The notes: generated from the letters alone by a model not told the origin. DNA of 64,000 bases from Sulfuritalea sp. (GCA_016710465.1 JADJVS010000014.1:310001-374000); one strand, 5' to 3'. Shown: positions 28,866 through 38,531, counted from the first letter of the stretch. Translations and numbers: made by a program.

Positions 28866-30803
28866 CTAAACAGGGCCAACCGTCTGCCGGTAGTTCATCG
28901 GCCCGCCGGTGTACGGCGCAAAGCCGGTGCCGAAGATCACGCCGGCGTCCGCCAGCTCGGCATCGGCCACCACGCCTTCACTGACCAGACGCTGCGTGGC
29001 GTCGAGCAGGGGCTTCAGCATGCGCTGCGCCAGAATCGCCGTGTCGCCAGCGCCGACTCCCGACTTCTGCGCCTTGCCGTCGACCCAAGCGTAGAAGCCC
29101 TGGCCGGACTTCTTGCCCAGCTTGCCGGCCTCGAACAGTTCGACCAGCTTCTTCGGCGGCGAAGCATCGCCGACGAGTTGCTTGCCGGCATGCACGGCAA
29201 CGTCCAGACCCACGGTGTCAGCGAGCTCGATCGGGCCCATGGGCATGCCGAAAGCGACCAGCGCGGCATCGATGGTTTCCGGCGCGATGCCTTCGTCGAC
29301 GCACTTCATGGCTTCGTTCATGTAGGGGCCGAGCACGGCATTGACCAGGAAGCCGGGCGCGTCCTTCACCGGCAACGGCAGCTTGTCGATCCTGCGCACG
29401 AAGGCGGCGGCGCGTTGCGCGACCTCGGGCGCGGTGCGCTCGCCGGCCACCACTTCGACCAGCGGCATCATCGCCACCGGATTGAAGAAGTGGATGCCGA
29501 CCAGGCGCGAAGGGTCCTTGAAGCTCGCCGCGATGTCGGCCAGCTTGAGCGACGAGGTGTTCGATGCGATCACGGCCTCCGGTTTGGCGCGCGCCTCGAT
29601 GTCGGCGAAGAGCTTCTGCTTGGCCTCGAGGTTCTCGAAAACGGCCTCGATGATCACGTCGGCCTGGCGCACGCCCTCGCCCTTCGGATCGGCGATCAGG
29701 CGGTCAAGGGCGAAACGCGCGGCCTTTTTGTCGCGCAGCTTCTTCTCGAAGAACTTCGCCGCGCGCCCCACCGCCGGTGCGATGCGTTCCACGTTCTGGT
29801 CCTGCAGCGTCACGGTCATGCCGCGCAGCACGCACCAGGCGGCGATGTCGCCGCCCATGACGCCGGCGCCGACGACATGCACCCTCGTCGGCGAAAAGTT
29901 CCTGGCGTCCTTGCCAAAGCCTTTCAGCCTGTCCTGGAGGAAGAAAACGCGGATCAGGTTGCGCGTGGTCGGGTGCTTGACCAGGGCGTCGAGCGAGGTG
30001 GGCTTGTCGGCCGGCACCGCCAGCGTGTTGCCACCGTAGTTCTGCCATTGGTCGATGATGGCGTAGGGCGCCGGGTAGTGCTCCTGGCGCGCGCGCTTCG
30101 CCACCTGCTTCTTCGCCCCGCTGGCGACCATGGCCTTGAGCGGACCGTTCATCAGCTTCTGCAGGAAGGGCAGCTTGTCCTGGCGCGGCGCATTGCCGGA
30201 GAGCACCAGCATGCGCGCGGCATTGTCCATGACGCGCGGCGGCACGCACTCGTCGGCCAGGCCCATCTTTTTCGCCCGTTTGGCGTCGATGTTCTTGCCG
30301 GTCAGCATCATGTCCATAGCCGCCACCGGTCCAACTATTTGTGGCAGGCGCAGCATGCCACCCCAGCCGGGGACGATGCCCAGCATGACCTCGGGCAGCG
30401 CGAACTTGGTGCCGGGCTCATCCACCGCGATGCGATAGCGGCAGGCCAGCGCGAGTTCCGTGCCGCCGCCCATGCAGTGGCCGCGCACCAGGGCCAGCGT
30501 CGGGTAGCGCACGGCAGCCAGGCGGTTGTAGCTGTCCCAGCCGCGCTGGATCAGCACGCGCGCTTTCTCCGGCGTGTCGGCCGAGGTGAATTCCTCGATG
30601 TTGGCGCCGGCGATGAAGCCGGCCTCCTTGGCCGACTTGAAGATCAGGCCCCTGGGCGGATTCTTCTCGCATTCGGCGAGGATCAGGCCGAGTTCGGTCA
30701 TCACCTCGGCGCCCAGCGTGTTGGTCGAGGAATTCGCGGTGTCGAGGATGGCCCAGGTGATGCCATCGGCCTCGCGTTCGAGTTTCCAGTTCTTGAGGTT
30801 CAT
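28866..30803 (-). CDS. Multifunctional enoyl-CoA hydratase / 3-hydroxyacyl-CoA dehydrogenase
   Basis: 645 residues, FadB/FadJ-type. The N-terminal hydratase (ALVRGHCMGGGTELALAC, ALPEVMLGIVPGWGGMLRL) is followed by the NAD-binding Rossmann motif VHVVGAGVMGGDIAAWC and the dehydrogenase C-terminal domains (GIHFFNPVAMMPLVEVV, KDAPGFLVNAVLGPYMNEA). It performs the middle two steps of beta-oxidation. The ATG overlaps the thiolase stop (TGATG). Residues ~583-589 (VGAGDTA) are encoded by the dispersed repeat, in a loop that varies among relatives. Confidence 0.93.
   Translation of the reverse strand: MNLKNWKLEREADGITWAILDTANSSTNTLGAEVMTELGLILAECEKNPPRGLIFKSAKEAGFIAGANIEEFTSADTPEKARVLIQRGWDSYNRLAAVRYPTLALVRGHCMGGGTELALACRYRIAVDEPGTKFALPEVMLGIVPGWGGMLRLPQIVGPVAAMDMMLTGKNIDAKRAKKMGLADECVPPRVMDNAARMLVLSGNAPRQDKLPFLQKLMNGPLKAMVASGAKKQVAKRARQEHYPAPYAIIDQWQNYGGNTLAVPADKPTSLDALVKHPTTRNLIRVFFLQDRLKGFGKDARNFSPTRVHVVGAGVMGGDIAAWCVLRGMTVTLQDQNVERIAPAVGRAAKFFEKKLRDKKAARFALDRLIADPKGEGVRQADVIIEAVFENLEAKQKLFADIEARAKPEAVIASNTSSLKLADIAASFKDPSRLVGIHFFNPVAMMPLVEVVAGERTAPEVAQRAAAFVRRIDKLPLPVKDAPGFLVNAVLGPYMNEAMKCVDEGIAPETIDAALVAFGMPMGPIELADTVGLDVAVHAGKQLVGDASPPKKLVELFEAGKLGKKSGQGFYAWVDGKAQKSGVGAGDTAILAQRMLKPLLDATQRLVSEGVVADAELADAGVIFGTGFAPYTGGPMNYRQTVGPV
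29036..29059 (-). repeat. Dispersed 24-bp repeat, copy 6 (in frame in coding sequence)
   Basis: Exact consensus on the sense strand of the beta-oxidation enzyme gene, read in frame as VGAGDTA between GKAQKSG and ILAQRM. Confidence 0.9.
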
Positions 30804-32092
30804 CAGAGGTTCTCCACCAGCACCGCGCCGCCCTGGCCGCCACCGATGCAGATCGCCGCCATGCCGCGCTGCTTTTTCTCGCGGCGCAGGATCTGCAGGA
30901 GGTGCAGCACGATGCGCGTACCGGAGGCACCGACCGGGTGGCCCAGCGCGATGGCGCCGCCGTCGATGTTGAGCTTGTTCGCATCGAGCGTGCCGAGCGG
31001 CGCGTCGAGACCGAGCTCTTCCTTGCAATAGGCCGGGTCTTCCCAGGCCTTGACGCAGCCCATCACTTGCGCGGCGAAGGCCTCGTTGATTTCCCAGGCG
31101 TCGAGATCGTTGAGGCCCAGCCCGTGGCGCTGCAGGATGGGCGTGGCGGCATGCACGGGACCCAGGCCCATCTGCGCCGGGTCGAGGGCCGCCCATTGCG
31201 TGTCGGTGATTTTGCCGATCGGACTCAGCTTGTATTTCTCGACGGCCTCCGCGGAAGCCAGCAGCAGCCAGGCGGCGCCGTCGGTGATCTGCGAGCTGTT
31301 GCCCGGGGTGATCTTGCCGTACTTGCGGTCGAAGAAGGGCTTGAGCTTGGCCAGGCCCTCGATGCTGGAGTCATGGCGCACGCCATCGTCCTCGGCATAC
31401 ACCTTGCCGTTGGCATCGATCAGCGGCACGATCTCGTCGAAGTGCCCAGCCTTCTGTGCATTGGAAACCTTCTTGTGGCTGGCCACCGAAACCTCGTCCA
31501 TCTGCTGGCGGCTGATGCCGAACTTCCAGGCCAGGTTCTCCGCCGTCTGGCCCATCATCAGGTTCACCACCGGGTCGGTGAGGCCCTTGACGATGCCGAT
31601 CACCGGGGTCAGCAGCATGCCTAAGCGCAGCTTGGCGAACATGCCGAGTTTGGCACCCAGGCTGCGTGCCTGCGCCATCCGCGAGAACCACATCACCATC
31701 TTGTCCGAATACAGCAGCGGTGTGCGCGACAGCGCATCGACGCCGCCGGCCAGCACCAGTTGCGAGCGACCGTTCTGGATGTTGGCGATGGCCGAATCCA
31801 GCGCCTGCATGCCCGAGGCGCAGTTGCGCATCACCGTCCAGCCCGGCACCTTGTTGCCGCAACCGAGGCGCAGTGCAATAACACGGCCGATGTTGACCTC
31901 GTCCACGCTGGGCCCGGCGCAGCCGACGATGACTTCATCGAGCTCTTCCGGCGCGAAGGGCTGGCGCGCCAGCAGGGCGCGGCCGGCGATGGTGGCGAGG
32001 TCGGAGGCGGAAAACGGCCCGGGGACGTTGCGCGACTTGAGGAAGGGCGAGCGTGCGCCATCGATGATGTAGACGGGTTCAAAGGGTTTCAT
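30803..32092 (-). CDS. Acetyl-CoA C-acyltransferase (thiolase, FadI-type)
   Basis: 429 residues from the ATG at 32092 (GGAG upstream); a longer open frame to 32272 has no start signal. The nucleophile Cys lies in MRNCASGMQALDSA, and the catalytic His and Cys in NIDGGAIALGHPVGASGTR and ICIGGGQGGAVLVENL. It cleaves 3-ketoacyl-CoA, the last step of beta-oxidation, and forms a pair with the coupled downstream multifunctional enzyme. Confidence 0.93.
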   Translation of the reverse strand: MKPFEPVYIIDGARSPFLKSRNVPGPFSASDLATIAGRALLARQPFAPEELDEVIVGCAGPSVDEVNIGRVIALRLGCGNKVPGWTVMRNCASGMQALDSAIANIQNGRSQLVLAGGVDALSRTPLLYSDKMVMWFSRMAQARSLGAKLGMFAKLRLGMLLTPVIGIVKGLTDPVVNLMMGQTAENLAWKFGISRQQMDEVSVASHKKVSNAQKAGHFDEIVPLIDANGKVYAEDDGVRHDSSIEGLAKLKPFFDRKYGKITPGNSSQITDGAAWLLLASAEAVEKYKLSPIGKITDTQWAALDPAQMGLGPVHAATPILQRHGLGLNDLDAWEINEAFAAQVMGCVKAWEDPAYCKEELGLDAPLGTLDANKLNIDGGAIALGHPVGASGTRIVLHLLQILRREKKQRGMAAICIGGGQGGAVLVENL

Positions 32093-32338
32093 GCGTGCTC
32101 CATGATGCTGGGTGCCTTCAACGACGTATGAAACAGGGCGTAGTGGCGCCGGATACGCCGGTGGTTTGGAACGGCCGAACACCCACGGCGGCACCGGATC
32201 GGGACGATGGGACGCTCTGCTCCGCGCAAGTAAAGGAGGAGGAGCCGGCCGTAGGCTGGCGACGGGGGACATGGAGCGGAGCAGGGCGTCCCGGCGGCCC
32301 GAGCGCCACCGACCGCAAATGAGAGCGTATGTTTCATC

Positions 32339-34678
32339 CTAAGCGACCTTGCGCAGGGCTTCGGGCCGGGTCGGCGCGGGCGTCACCTTCTCGACCGAGA
32401 AATCCTGCGGGAAATCGTCGACGGCGATGGCGCGGTCGCGCAGCACGGCGCGGCGTTGCAACAGGGCATGTTCCTCGGCGGTGATGACGCCGGCCTCGAA
32501 GGCGTGGGCGGCTTGCTTCGCCGTGTCGCCAGCGCCGACTCTTCCCTCCTTCACCGCCTTGCGGATGCGCGCCTCGATCGGCTCGGCGGCCATCGTGGCT
32601 TCCAGCGCCAGTTCGATGACGCCGACCGCATCCGCTTCGTCCCTCGGAACGAACATGCCGTCGGTAAGTCGGTCGCGCGTGGCCGAGGGTTCGATCAGCA
32701 ACTGCGCGACTTCGTGGCCGAGCTTGTCGGAGGGCACTTCGTAGGGGCGGCCGAGCGGGAAGATGTACCAGTGCAGCAGCGCGGCGATGAAGCGGTTCGG
32801 GTAGTTGGAGATCACGCCCTCGAAGGCGTTCTGCATGCGGAACATGGCATCCCAGATCGCCCAGTGCATCAAGGGCGCATCGGCGGCCTGGCGGCCTTCG
32901 GCTTCATAACGCTTGAGCGTGGCCGAGGCCAGGTACATCAGCGAGAGGATGTCGCCCAGGCGCGCCGAGAGCTTCTCTTTGCGCTTCAGATCACCGCCCA
33001 TGACGAACATCGAGACGTCGGCGAGGAAGGCGAAAGCGGCCGAGAAGCGCGAGAGTTGCTGGTAGTAGCGGCGCGTTTCCGGCGCCACATTGGCCGGCAC
33101 CGAGGCGAAGTTGGAGCCGGTGAGGCCCATGCTCCAGGAACGGAAGCCGCGCGTCCAGATGAACCACAGGTGCGCGGCGAACGCGGCATCGAAATCACGC
33201 AGGCCCTTTTTCGCGTCGGCCTCCTTCGCCGCCGCCATTTCCTTCAGTACGTAAGGATGGCAACGGATCGCGCCCTGGCCGAAGATGATCAGGCTGCGCG
33301 TCAGGATGTTGGCGCCCTCGACCGTGATCGCCACCGGGATCTGCTGGTAGGCGCGGCCCATGAAGTTGTTGGGGCCGAGGCAGATGCCCTTGCCGCCGAG
33401 GATGTCCATCGCGTCGTTGACCACCTGGCGCGCGCCCTCGGTGACGTGGTACTTGACGATGGCCGAGACCACCGAGGGCTTCTCGCCGAGGTCGATGGCG
33501 CCGGCGGTCATGGTCCGTGCCGCGTCCATCGCGTAGAGCTTGCCGCCCATGCGCGCCAGCGGCTCCTCGATGCCCTCGAAGCGGCCGATGGCGGTCTTGA
33601 ACTGGCTGCGCACCCGCGCATAGGCGCCGGTGGCGCGCACCGCGAGCTTGGCCATGCCGGTGTTGCTTGAGGGCAGCGAAATCGAGCGCCCCGCCGCCAG
33701 GCATTCCATCAACATGCGCCAGCCCTGGCCGGCCATGGCCGGGCCACCGATGATCCAGTCCAGCGGCATAAAGACGTCCTTGCCGGAATTCGGCCCGTTC
33801 TGCCATGCGGCATTGAGCGGGAAGTGGCGGCGGCCGATGTTCACGCCGGGATGGCCGGTCGGCACCAGGGCGCAGGTGATGCCGAGGTCGTCCTTGTCGC
33901 CGAGCAGGTGCTCGGGGTCTTGCAGGCGGAAAGCCAGGCCGAGCACGGTGCAGATCGGCCCCAGCGTGATGTAGCGCTTGTCCCAGGTGACGCGCATGCC
34001 GATCACCTCCTTGCCCCGCCACTGGCCCTTGCAGACGATGCCGAGGTCGGGAATCGAGGCGGCATCCGACCCCGCCTGCGGGCTGGTCAGGGCGAAGGCG
34101 GGTATCTCCTGGCCCTTGGCCAGGCGCGGCAGGTAGTGGTCCTTCTGTTCTTCTGTGCCGTAGTGCAGCAGCAGTTCGGCCGGGCCCAGCGAGTTCGGCA
34201 CCATCACCGACACCGCTGCCGCCGAGCAGCGCGTGGACAGCTTCTGCACCACCATCGAATGCGCGTAGGCCGAAAACTCCAGCCCGCCGTAGCGCTTCGG
34301 GATGATCATGCCGAGGAAGCCTTTTTCCTTGATGTAGGCCCAGGCTTCGGGCGGCAGGTCGTGGTGGATCTGGGTCGTGTCCCAGTCGTGGGACATGGCG
34401 CACAGCGCCTCGCACTCGTTGTCGAGGAAGGACTGCTCGGCGGGGGTGAGTTTCGGTTGCGGGTAGTCCAGCAACTTCTGCCAGGCGGGCTTGCCGGAGA
34501 AAAGCTCGCCCTCCCACCAGACGCTGCCGGCTTCCAGCGCCTCGCGCTCGGTCTGCGACATGGCCGGCAGCATTTTCTTGTAGAGGGCGAAGATGGGGCC
34601 GGTGAGGACGGCGCGGCGCAGCGGCGGCAAAAGCAGGACGGTAGCGGCGGCAGCGATGAGAATCAGCAACCAGGTCAT
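32339..34678 (-). CDS. fadE: Long-chain acyl-CoA dehydrogenase (FadE-type)
   Basis: 779 residues, the long FadE form. An N-terminal hydrophobic segment (LLILIAAAATVLLLPPL) is followed by the dehydrogenase core (FALTSPQAGSDAASIPDLG, GGPAMAGQGWRMLMECLAAGR, DILGGKGICLGPNNFMGRAYQ) and the extra C-terminal domain (FLADVSMFVMGGDLKRKEKLSARLGDIL type). It carries out the first, FAD-dependent step of beta-oxidation. Residues ~714-720 are VGAGDTA encoded by the dispersed repeat. AGGAG precedes the start, 15 bp after the TetR gene. Confidence 0.94.
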   Translation of the reverse strand: MTWLLILIAAAATVLLLPPLRRAVLTGPIFALYKKMLPAMSQTEREALEAGSVWWEGELFSGKPAWQKLLDYPQPKLTPAEQSFLDNECEALCAMSHDWDTTQIHHDLPPEAWAYIKEKGFLGMIIPKRYGGLEFSAYAHSMVVQKLSTRCSAAAVSVMVPNSLGPAELLLHYGTEEQKDHYLPRLAKGQEIPAFALTSPQAGSDAASIPDLGIVCKGQWRGKEVIGMRVTWDKRYITLGPICTVLGLAFRLQDPEHLLGDKDDLGITCALVPTGHPGVNIGRRHFPLNAAWQNGPNSGKDVFMPLDWIIGGPAMAGQGWRMLMECLAAGRSISLPSSNTGMAKLAVRATGAYARVRSQFKTAIGRFEGIEEPLARMGGKLYAMDAARTMTAGAIDLGEKPSVVSAIVKYHVTEGARQVVNDAMDILGGKGICLGPNNFMGRAYQQIPVAITVEGANILTRSLIIFGQGAIRCHPYVLKEMAAAKEADAKKGLRDFDAAFAAHLWFIWTRGFRSWSMGLTGSNFASVPANVAPETRRYYQQLSRFSAAFAFLADVSMFVMGGDLKRKEKLSARLGDILSLMYLASATLKRYEAEGRQAADAPLMHWAIWDAMFRMQNAFEGVISNYPNRFIAALLHWYIFPLGRPYEVPSDKLGHEVAQLLIEPSATRDRLTDGMFVPRDEADAVGVIELALEATMAAEPIEARIRKAVKEGRVGAGDTAKQAAHAFEAGVITAEEHALLQRRAVLRDRAIAVDDFPQDFSVEKVTPAPTRPEALRKVA
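32518..32541 (-). repeat. Dispersed 24-bp repeat, copy 7 (in frame in coding sequence)
   Basis: Exact consensus on the sense strand of the acyl-CoA dehydrogenase gene, read in frame as VGAGDTA between KEGR and KQAAHAF. Confidence 0.9.
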
Positions 34679-34693
34679 GGCGGTCTCCTAGTG

Positions 34694-35386
34694 TCAGGCG
34701 GCGCGCTTGGCGCGCGGCTTCCTGGCGGGTTTGGCTAAAACTTCGGGCAAGGGCGCGCGCAGGCCGCCGATGAGGAAGCTCATCAGCCGGGCGTAGAGCG
34801 CATCGGGGTCGGTGTCGTCGATCGGGCCCAGCATGCGCAGGGCATCGGCGCCGGATATCGCATACGACAGCGCGCCCATCATGAAATGGAAGCGCCAGAG
34901 GAACTCCTCCTGCGGCACATCGGGCAGGGCCTTGAAAAAGGCCGCCTTGAAACGGGCAATCACTTCGGCATATTCCTCGGCGAGGAATGTGCGGATGAAA
35001 TCGGTGGGCTCGGTGTAGGTGCGACCGAGCAGGCGCATGAAGGTCTGGCCGCCGTTCCGGTCCGCCGCCATGCGGATGGCGACGCCGAAGAAGGCCTCGA
35101 CGATCTGCCGCGGCTTCAGCGGCGCGCCCTTGGCCTCCGCCTCGAAAGCCGTCAGGGCGGCGATGCGCTGCTCGTTGAGCCAGGTCAGGCGGCGGCGGAA
35201 CACGGCTTCGATCAGCGCCTCCTTCGAGCCGAAATGGTAGTTCACCGCCGCCAGGTTGGCCTGGGCCTCGGCGGTGATCATGCGCAGCGTGGTGGCGTCG
35301 AGGCCGTGCCGGACAAAGAGGCTCTCGGCGGCATCGAGGATGCGGGTGCGGGTGTCGGTTTCCACGGGACGGCGGGCCTCCGGCAA
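34694..35386 (-). CDS. TetR-family regulator, PsrA-like
   Basis: 230 residues. The N-terminal HTH (ILDAAESLFVRHGLDATTLR...NLAAVNYHFGSKEALIEAVF) closely follows the PsrA pattern, a fatty-acid-responsive repressor of beta-oxidation genes in Pseudomonas. A basic tail (KPARKPRAKRAA) ends the protein. It heads the operon with fadE and is preceded by a matching palindrome at 35395-35412, so autoregulation is likely. Confidence 0.88.
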   Translation of the reverse strand: MPEARRPVETDTRTRILDAAESLFVRHGLDATTLRMITAEAQANLAAVNYHFGSKEALIEAVFRRRLTWLNEQRIAALTAFEAEAKGAPLKPRQIVEAFFGVAIRMAADRNGGQTFMRLLGRTYTEPTDFIRTFLAEEYAEVIARFKAAFFKALPDVPQEEFLWRFHFMMGALSYAISGADALRMLGPIDDTDPDALYARLMSFLIGGLRAPLPEVLAKPARKPRAKRAA

Positions 35387-35394
35387 ACAAAGGT

Positions 35395-35412
35395 TTCAAA
35401 CGAACGTTTGAA
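35395..35412. promoter_or_regulatory. PsrA-type operator palindrome
   Basis: TTCAAACGAACGTTTGAA is an 18-bp inverted repeat containing CAAAC-N4-GTTTG, the form reported for PsrA sites. It lies 8 bp upstream of the regulator's start codon and in the divergent region shared with the antiporter gene. Confidence 0.75.
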
Positions 35413-35522
35413 TGCTGACAGTTGAAACCGCCGGCGTCAAGAGGAAGCCCTCTAAATCCATGCTGCGCCGCGAAATGGCGCCGCTAGAATCGCGGCTTCG
35501 CCCGGAACGTCCCCCATCCGCC

Positions 35523-37082
35523 GTGCTGCTGCTCGAACTCGTACTCCTGCTGATGATCTGCGCCGTCGCCCTGGGCTGGCTGGCGCGCCACTTCAAGTTC
35601 CCCTACCCGATCGCGCTGGTGGTCGGCGGCGCCCTGCTGGGCATGATCCCCAACCTGCCGCAGTTCCCCTTCGACCCGCAACTGATCCTGGTCGTGGTGC
35701 TGCCGCCCATCCTCTACCAGGCCGCGCTGCTGACCTCCTGGTCCGACTTCAAGGCCAACATCCGCCCGATCAGCCTGCTGGCGATCGGCCTGGTGATCGC
35801 CACCACGCTGGCGGTCGGCGCCGCGCTGAAGCTGATGGTGCCCTCGGTGCCCTGGGCCGCCGCCTTCGTGCTCGGCGCGATCATCTCGCCGCCGGATGCC
35901 GTGGCCGCCACCACCATCCTCTCGCGGCTCAACATTCCGCGCCACCTGGTGACCATCCTCGAAGGCGAAAGCCTGGTCAACGACGCCTCGGGCCTGGTGA
36001 TCTACAAGCTGGCCATCGTCGCCGTGCTGACCGGGGCCTTCTCCTTCGGCGAGGCCGCCGGGCAGTTCGCCCTGGTTTCGGTCGGCGGCGTGTTGATCGG
36101 CATCCTCATGGGCTTCGTCTTCGTCGAAGTGCACAAGCGCCTGGGCGACCCCTTCATCGAGGTCATCACCGCGCTGGCGATTCCCTATGTCGGCTATGTC
36201 GCCGCCGAATCGCTGCACGTTTCGGGCGTGCTCGCCGTGGTCGCCGCCGGGCTGGTGCGCGGCCGCTATGCGCCCGAGATCGTCTCGGCGGAGATGCGCA
36301 TCATGGCGCGCTCGGTGTGGAACGTGCTGGTGTTCATGCTCAACAGCCTGATCTTCATCCTGATCGGCATCCAGTTGTCCGATGTGATGGATACCCTCGG
36401 GCGCTATCCGCTTGCGCAATTGATGCTGATGGGCGCGGCGATCACCCTGGTGGCCGTGGTGGTGCGCTTTGCCTGGGTGTACCCGGTGGCCTACCTGCCG
36501 CGCTGGCTTGCCGGCAACCTGCGCAAGGACGCGCCGCGCCTGCGCCGGCGCGAGCTGGGCATCATCAGTTGGTGCGGCATGCGCGGCATCGTCTCGCTGG
36601 CCGCCGCGCTGGCGCTGCCCACCACCCTGCCCGATGGCCAGGCCTTCCCGGCGCGCGACCTGATCATCTTCCTCACCTTCTTCGTCATCGCCGCCACGCT
36701 GATCGGCCAGGGCCTGACGCTCTCGCCGCTGATCCGCAAGCTCAGGGTCGGCAGCGACTGGAGCATGGCCGAGGAACAGCGCCTGGTGCGCGGCGCCATG
36801 AGCGCGGCGGCGATCGCCGCCGTCGATGCCCATCTGGCGCGGTCGGGCGCGCCCGCCGATTGGGGCGCACCACTGCGCGCGGAAATCGCCGAGCGCGTTG
36901 CCCTCGCCGCCCCCGAGGGCCTGGAACAGACGCCGCGCGACGCGCTGCTCGGCGAACTGCGCCGCGTCGCCATCGAGGCCGAACGCCGCGAACTGATCCG
37001 CCTCTGGCGCGAAAACAAGATCGGCGACGAAGTCATGCGTCACCAGGAGGAACTGCTGGATTACCAGGAGGCGCAGTTGTAG
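35523..37082 (+). CDS. CPA1-type Na+/H+ antiporter
   Basis: About 519 residues with some 12 membrane helices (LLLELVLLLMICAVALGWLA..., ILVVVLPPILYQAAL, ISPPDAVAATTIL, VNDASGLVIYKLA, SWCGMRGIVSLAAALALP) and a charged cytoplasmic tail. It exchanges Na+ (or K+) for H+. I place the start at GTG 35523 rather than ATG 35412: the latter lies inside the operator, and a TAGAAT -10-like element at 35485-35490 would start transcription downstream of it. Confidence 0.9.
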   Translation: MLLLELVLLLMICAVALGWLARHFKFPYPIALVVGGALLGMIPNLPQFPFDPQLILVVVLPPILYQAALLTSWSDFKANIRPISLLAIGLVIATTLAVGAALKLMVPSVPWAAAFVLGAIISPPDAVAATTILSRLNIPRHLVTILEGESLVNDASGLVIYKLAIVAVLTGAFSFGEAAGQFALVSVGGVLIGILMGFVFVEVHKRLGDPFIEVITALAIPYVGYVAAESLHVSGVLAVVAAGLVRGRYAPEIVSAEMRIMARSVWNVLVFMLNSLIFILIGIQLSDVMDTLGRYPLAQLMLMGAAITLVAVVVRFAWVYPVAYLPRWLAGNLRKDAPRLRRRELGIISWCGMRGIVSLAAALALPTTLPDGQAFPARDLIIFLTFFVIAATLIGQGLTLSPLIRKLRVGSDWSMAEEQRLVRGAMSAAAIAAVDAHLARSGAPADWGAPLRAEIAERVALAAPEGLEQTPRDALLGELRRVAIEAERRELIRLWRENKIGDEVMRHQEELLDYQEAQL

Positions 37083-37112
37083 CCGGCCCGAAGCGGTCGC
37101 CGGCCACGGGAT

Positions 37113-38246
37113 TCAGGCCGCCAGGCGCCCCAGCCAGTCCGCCGCCCGCTCCACAGCCACGCGCCCGCGCAGTTCAGGCTGGCGCAGATGGCGCACCAGC
37201 AGGTTCGCCCCGGCACCCGGGAACCGCTCGGCGATCGCCGCCAGAAACGGCGGCACCGCCGGATCGCTCAGCTTGCACTCGGCAAAGCCAAGCGGCTCGC
37301 CGTTTTCGCAAAGTACGAAGTCGATTTCGCGCCCCTCCTTGTCGCGCACGTAGTGCAAGCCCATGGCACGGCCGGCGGAATCCTCCAGGAAGTGGGCATG
37401 GCGCAGCAACATCGCGGCGCAGGCATTCTCGAAGCGGGCTCCATCATCGCCTTGCACCAGCCCGGTATCGAAAAAATAGACTTTCGGTTCCTTGAGCAGG
37501 GCGCGCGCAATGTTGCGATGGAAGGGACGTACCGTGAACACGATGTGCAAGGCCTCGAGGATTTCCAGGTAGCGCCCCAGCGTGGTCGGCGAAATCTGCA
37601 GGTCGCGCGCCAGCGAAGCCAGCGACAGGGGCGAACCGACGCGGCTACGCAGCATGTCCACAAACACGCGCATGGCGCGAACTTCGGCCACGCGTGAAAA
37701 CTCAAGAATGTCGTCGCGGATCATGCCTTCAAGATAGAGACGACGCCAGCGTCCGGCATCCCTGGCATCGTCAGCGAGAAACGGCTCGGGAAAGCCGCCG
37801 CGTTCGAGGATACGCGCCAACGCCGCCTCGGGCGCGGCGCCGGACAAGGCCATCCATTCCTTGACCGTGAAGGGATGCAGGCGCCAGGCGAAATAGCGGC
37901 CGGCCAGCGATTCGCCGCCCTGACGGAAGGCATCGAGCCGCGCGCTGCCCGTGACCAGGATCGCCTGTCCCTCGCGCCGGCCGTCGAACACGCCCTTGAG
38001 CCAGGCCCTCCAGTCCGCCATTTTGTGCAACTCATCGAACACCAGCAGCCCGACGGCCGGCGACCAGCTCTGGTCAAGCATTACCCGGCGATCGGCGGCC
38101 ACATCCCAATTCAGCACCTGCGCGTCCGGCCACGCCGCCGCCAATGCGCGTGCCAAGGTGGTCTTCCCGGCCTGCCGGGGGCCGGACAAAAAGACCATCT
38201 TGCGTGCCAGATCGTCCTGGATGAAGGGAAAGAGTGCGCGCTCCAT
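37113..38246 (-). CDS. AAA ATPase with DUF4143 domain
   Basis: 377 residues from ATG 38246; the longer frame extends through a palindromic region and is not used. Walker A is GPRQAGKTTLARAL, Walker B LLVFDELHKM, with an arginine-sensor region VTGSARLD. After a winged-helix part the C-terminal DUF4143 domain has a PD-(D/E)XK-like pattern (GREIDFVL, then FAECKLS). Family function is poorly known. A second member lies at 57117-58313. Confidence 0.85.
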   Translation of the reverse strand: MERALFPFIQDDLARKMVFLSGPRQAGKTTLARALAAAWPDAQVLNWDVAADRRVMLDQSWSPAVGLLVFDELHKMADWRAWLKGVFDGRREGQAILVTGSARLDAFRQGGESLAGRYFAWRLHPFTVKEWMALSGAAPEAALARILERGGFPEPFLADDARDAGRWRRLYLEGMIRDDILEFSRVAEVRAMRVFVDMLRSRVGSPLSLASLARDLQISPTTLGRYLEILEALHIVFTVRPFHRNIARALLKEPKVYFFDTGLVQGDDGARFENACAAMLLRHAHFLEDSAGRAMGLHYVRDKEGREIDFVLCENGEPLGFAECKLSDPAVPPFLAAIAERFPGAGANLLVRHLRQPELRGRVAVERAADWLGRLAA

Positions 38247-38249
38247 GCC

Positions 38250-38311
38250 GACTATTTTCCAGTCAACTGGAAGAAAGTCAAGACTATTTTCCAATTGGCT
38301 GGAAAATAGTC
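38250..38311. promoter_or_regulatory. Tandem AT-rich palindromes upstream of the DUF4143 ATPase
   Basis: Two inverted repeats lie side by side immediately before the start codon: an imperfect one at 38250-38279 and a perfect-armed one, GACTATTTTCC...GGAAAATAGTC, at 38282-38311. They share GACTATTTTCC and are spaced 32 bp. In a GC-rich setting they stand out as a probable binding site for an autoregulator. Confidence 0.55.
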
Positions 38312-38330
38312 GGTGCTTGCGGGATCCCAT

Positions 38331-38354
38331 TCGCCGTCCCGCCAGCGCCGACTT
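38331..38354 (-). repeat. Dispersed 24-bp repeat, copy 8
   Basis: Minus-strand copy with GGGACGG in place of GACACGG, between the DUF4143 ATPase and the ABC exporter; non-coding. Confidence 0.7.
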
Positions 38355-38444
38355 TCTGCCTTCCCTTGGCTTGGCCTGCCGGGAATCGCCCCGATGAGCG
38401 AACGATGCCGGAAGCGGCATTCAAGGTCTCATCACGGACATGAC

Positions 38445-38531
38445 CCGTCATTCCGCGGCCGCGAAGCGGAACCCGGAATCCAGTGTTCCGGCTCAAGCGC
38501 ATCTGGATTCCCTCGTTCGCGGGAATGACGG
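38445..38531. repeat. Palindromic intergenic repeat of the GTCATTCC...GGAATGAC type
   Basis: Arms CCGTCATTCC...GGAATCCAG (38445-38482) and CTGGATTCC...GGAATGACGG (38503-38531) form a large imperfect inverted repeat. Elements with GTCATTCC/GGAATGAC ends are common dispersed repeats in proteobacterial intergenic regions. Confidence 0.65.

Noticed and set aside
32093..32338. Possible small gene or RNA between the thiolase and fadE genes
   Set aside because: Open frames there are short, overlapping and lack start signals, and no stable conserved structure is evident.
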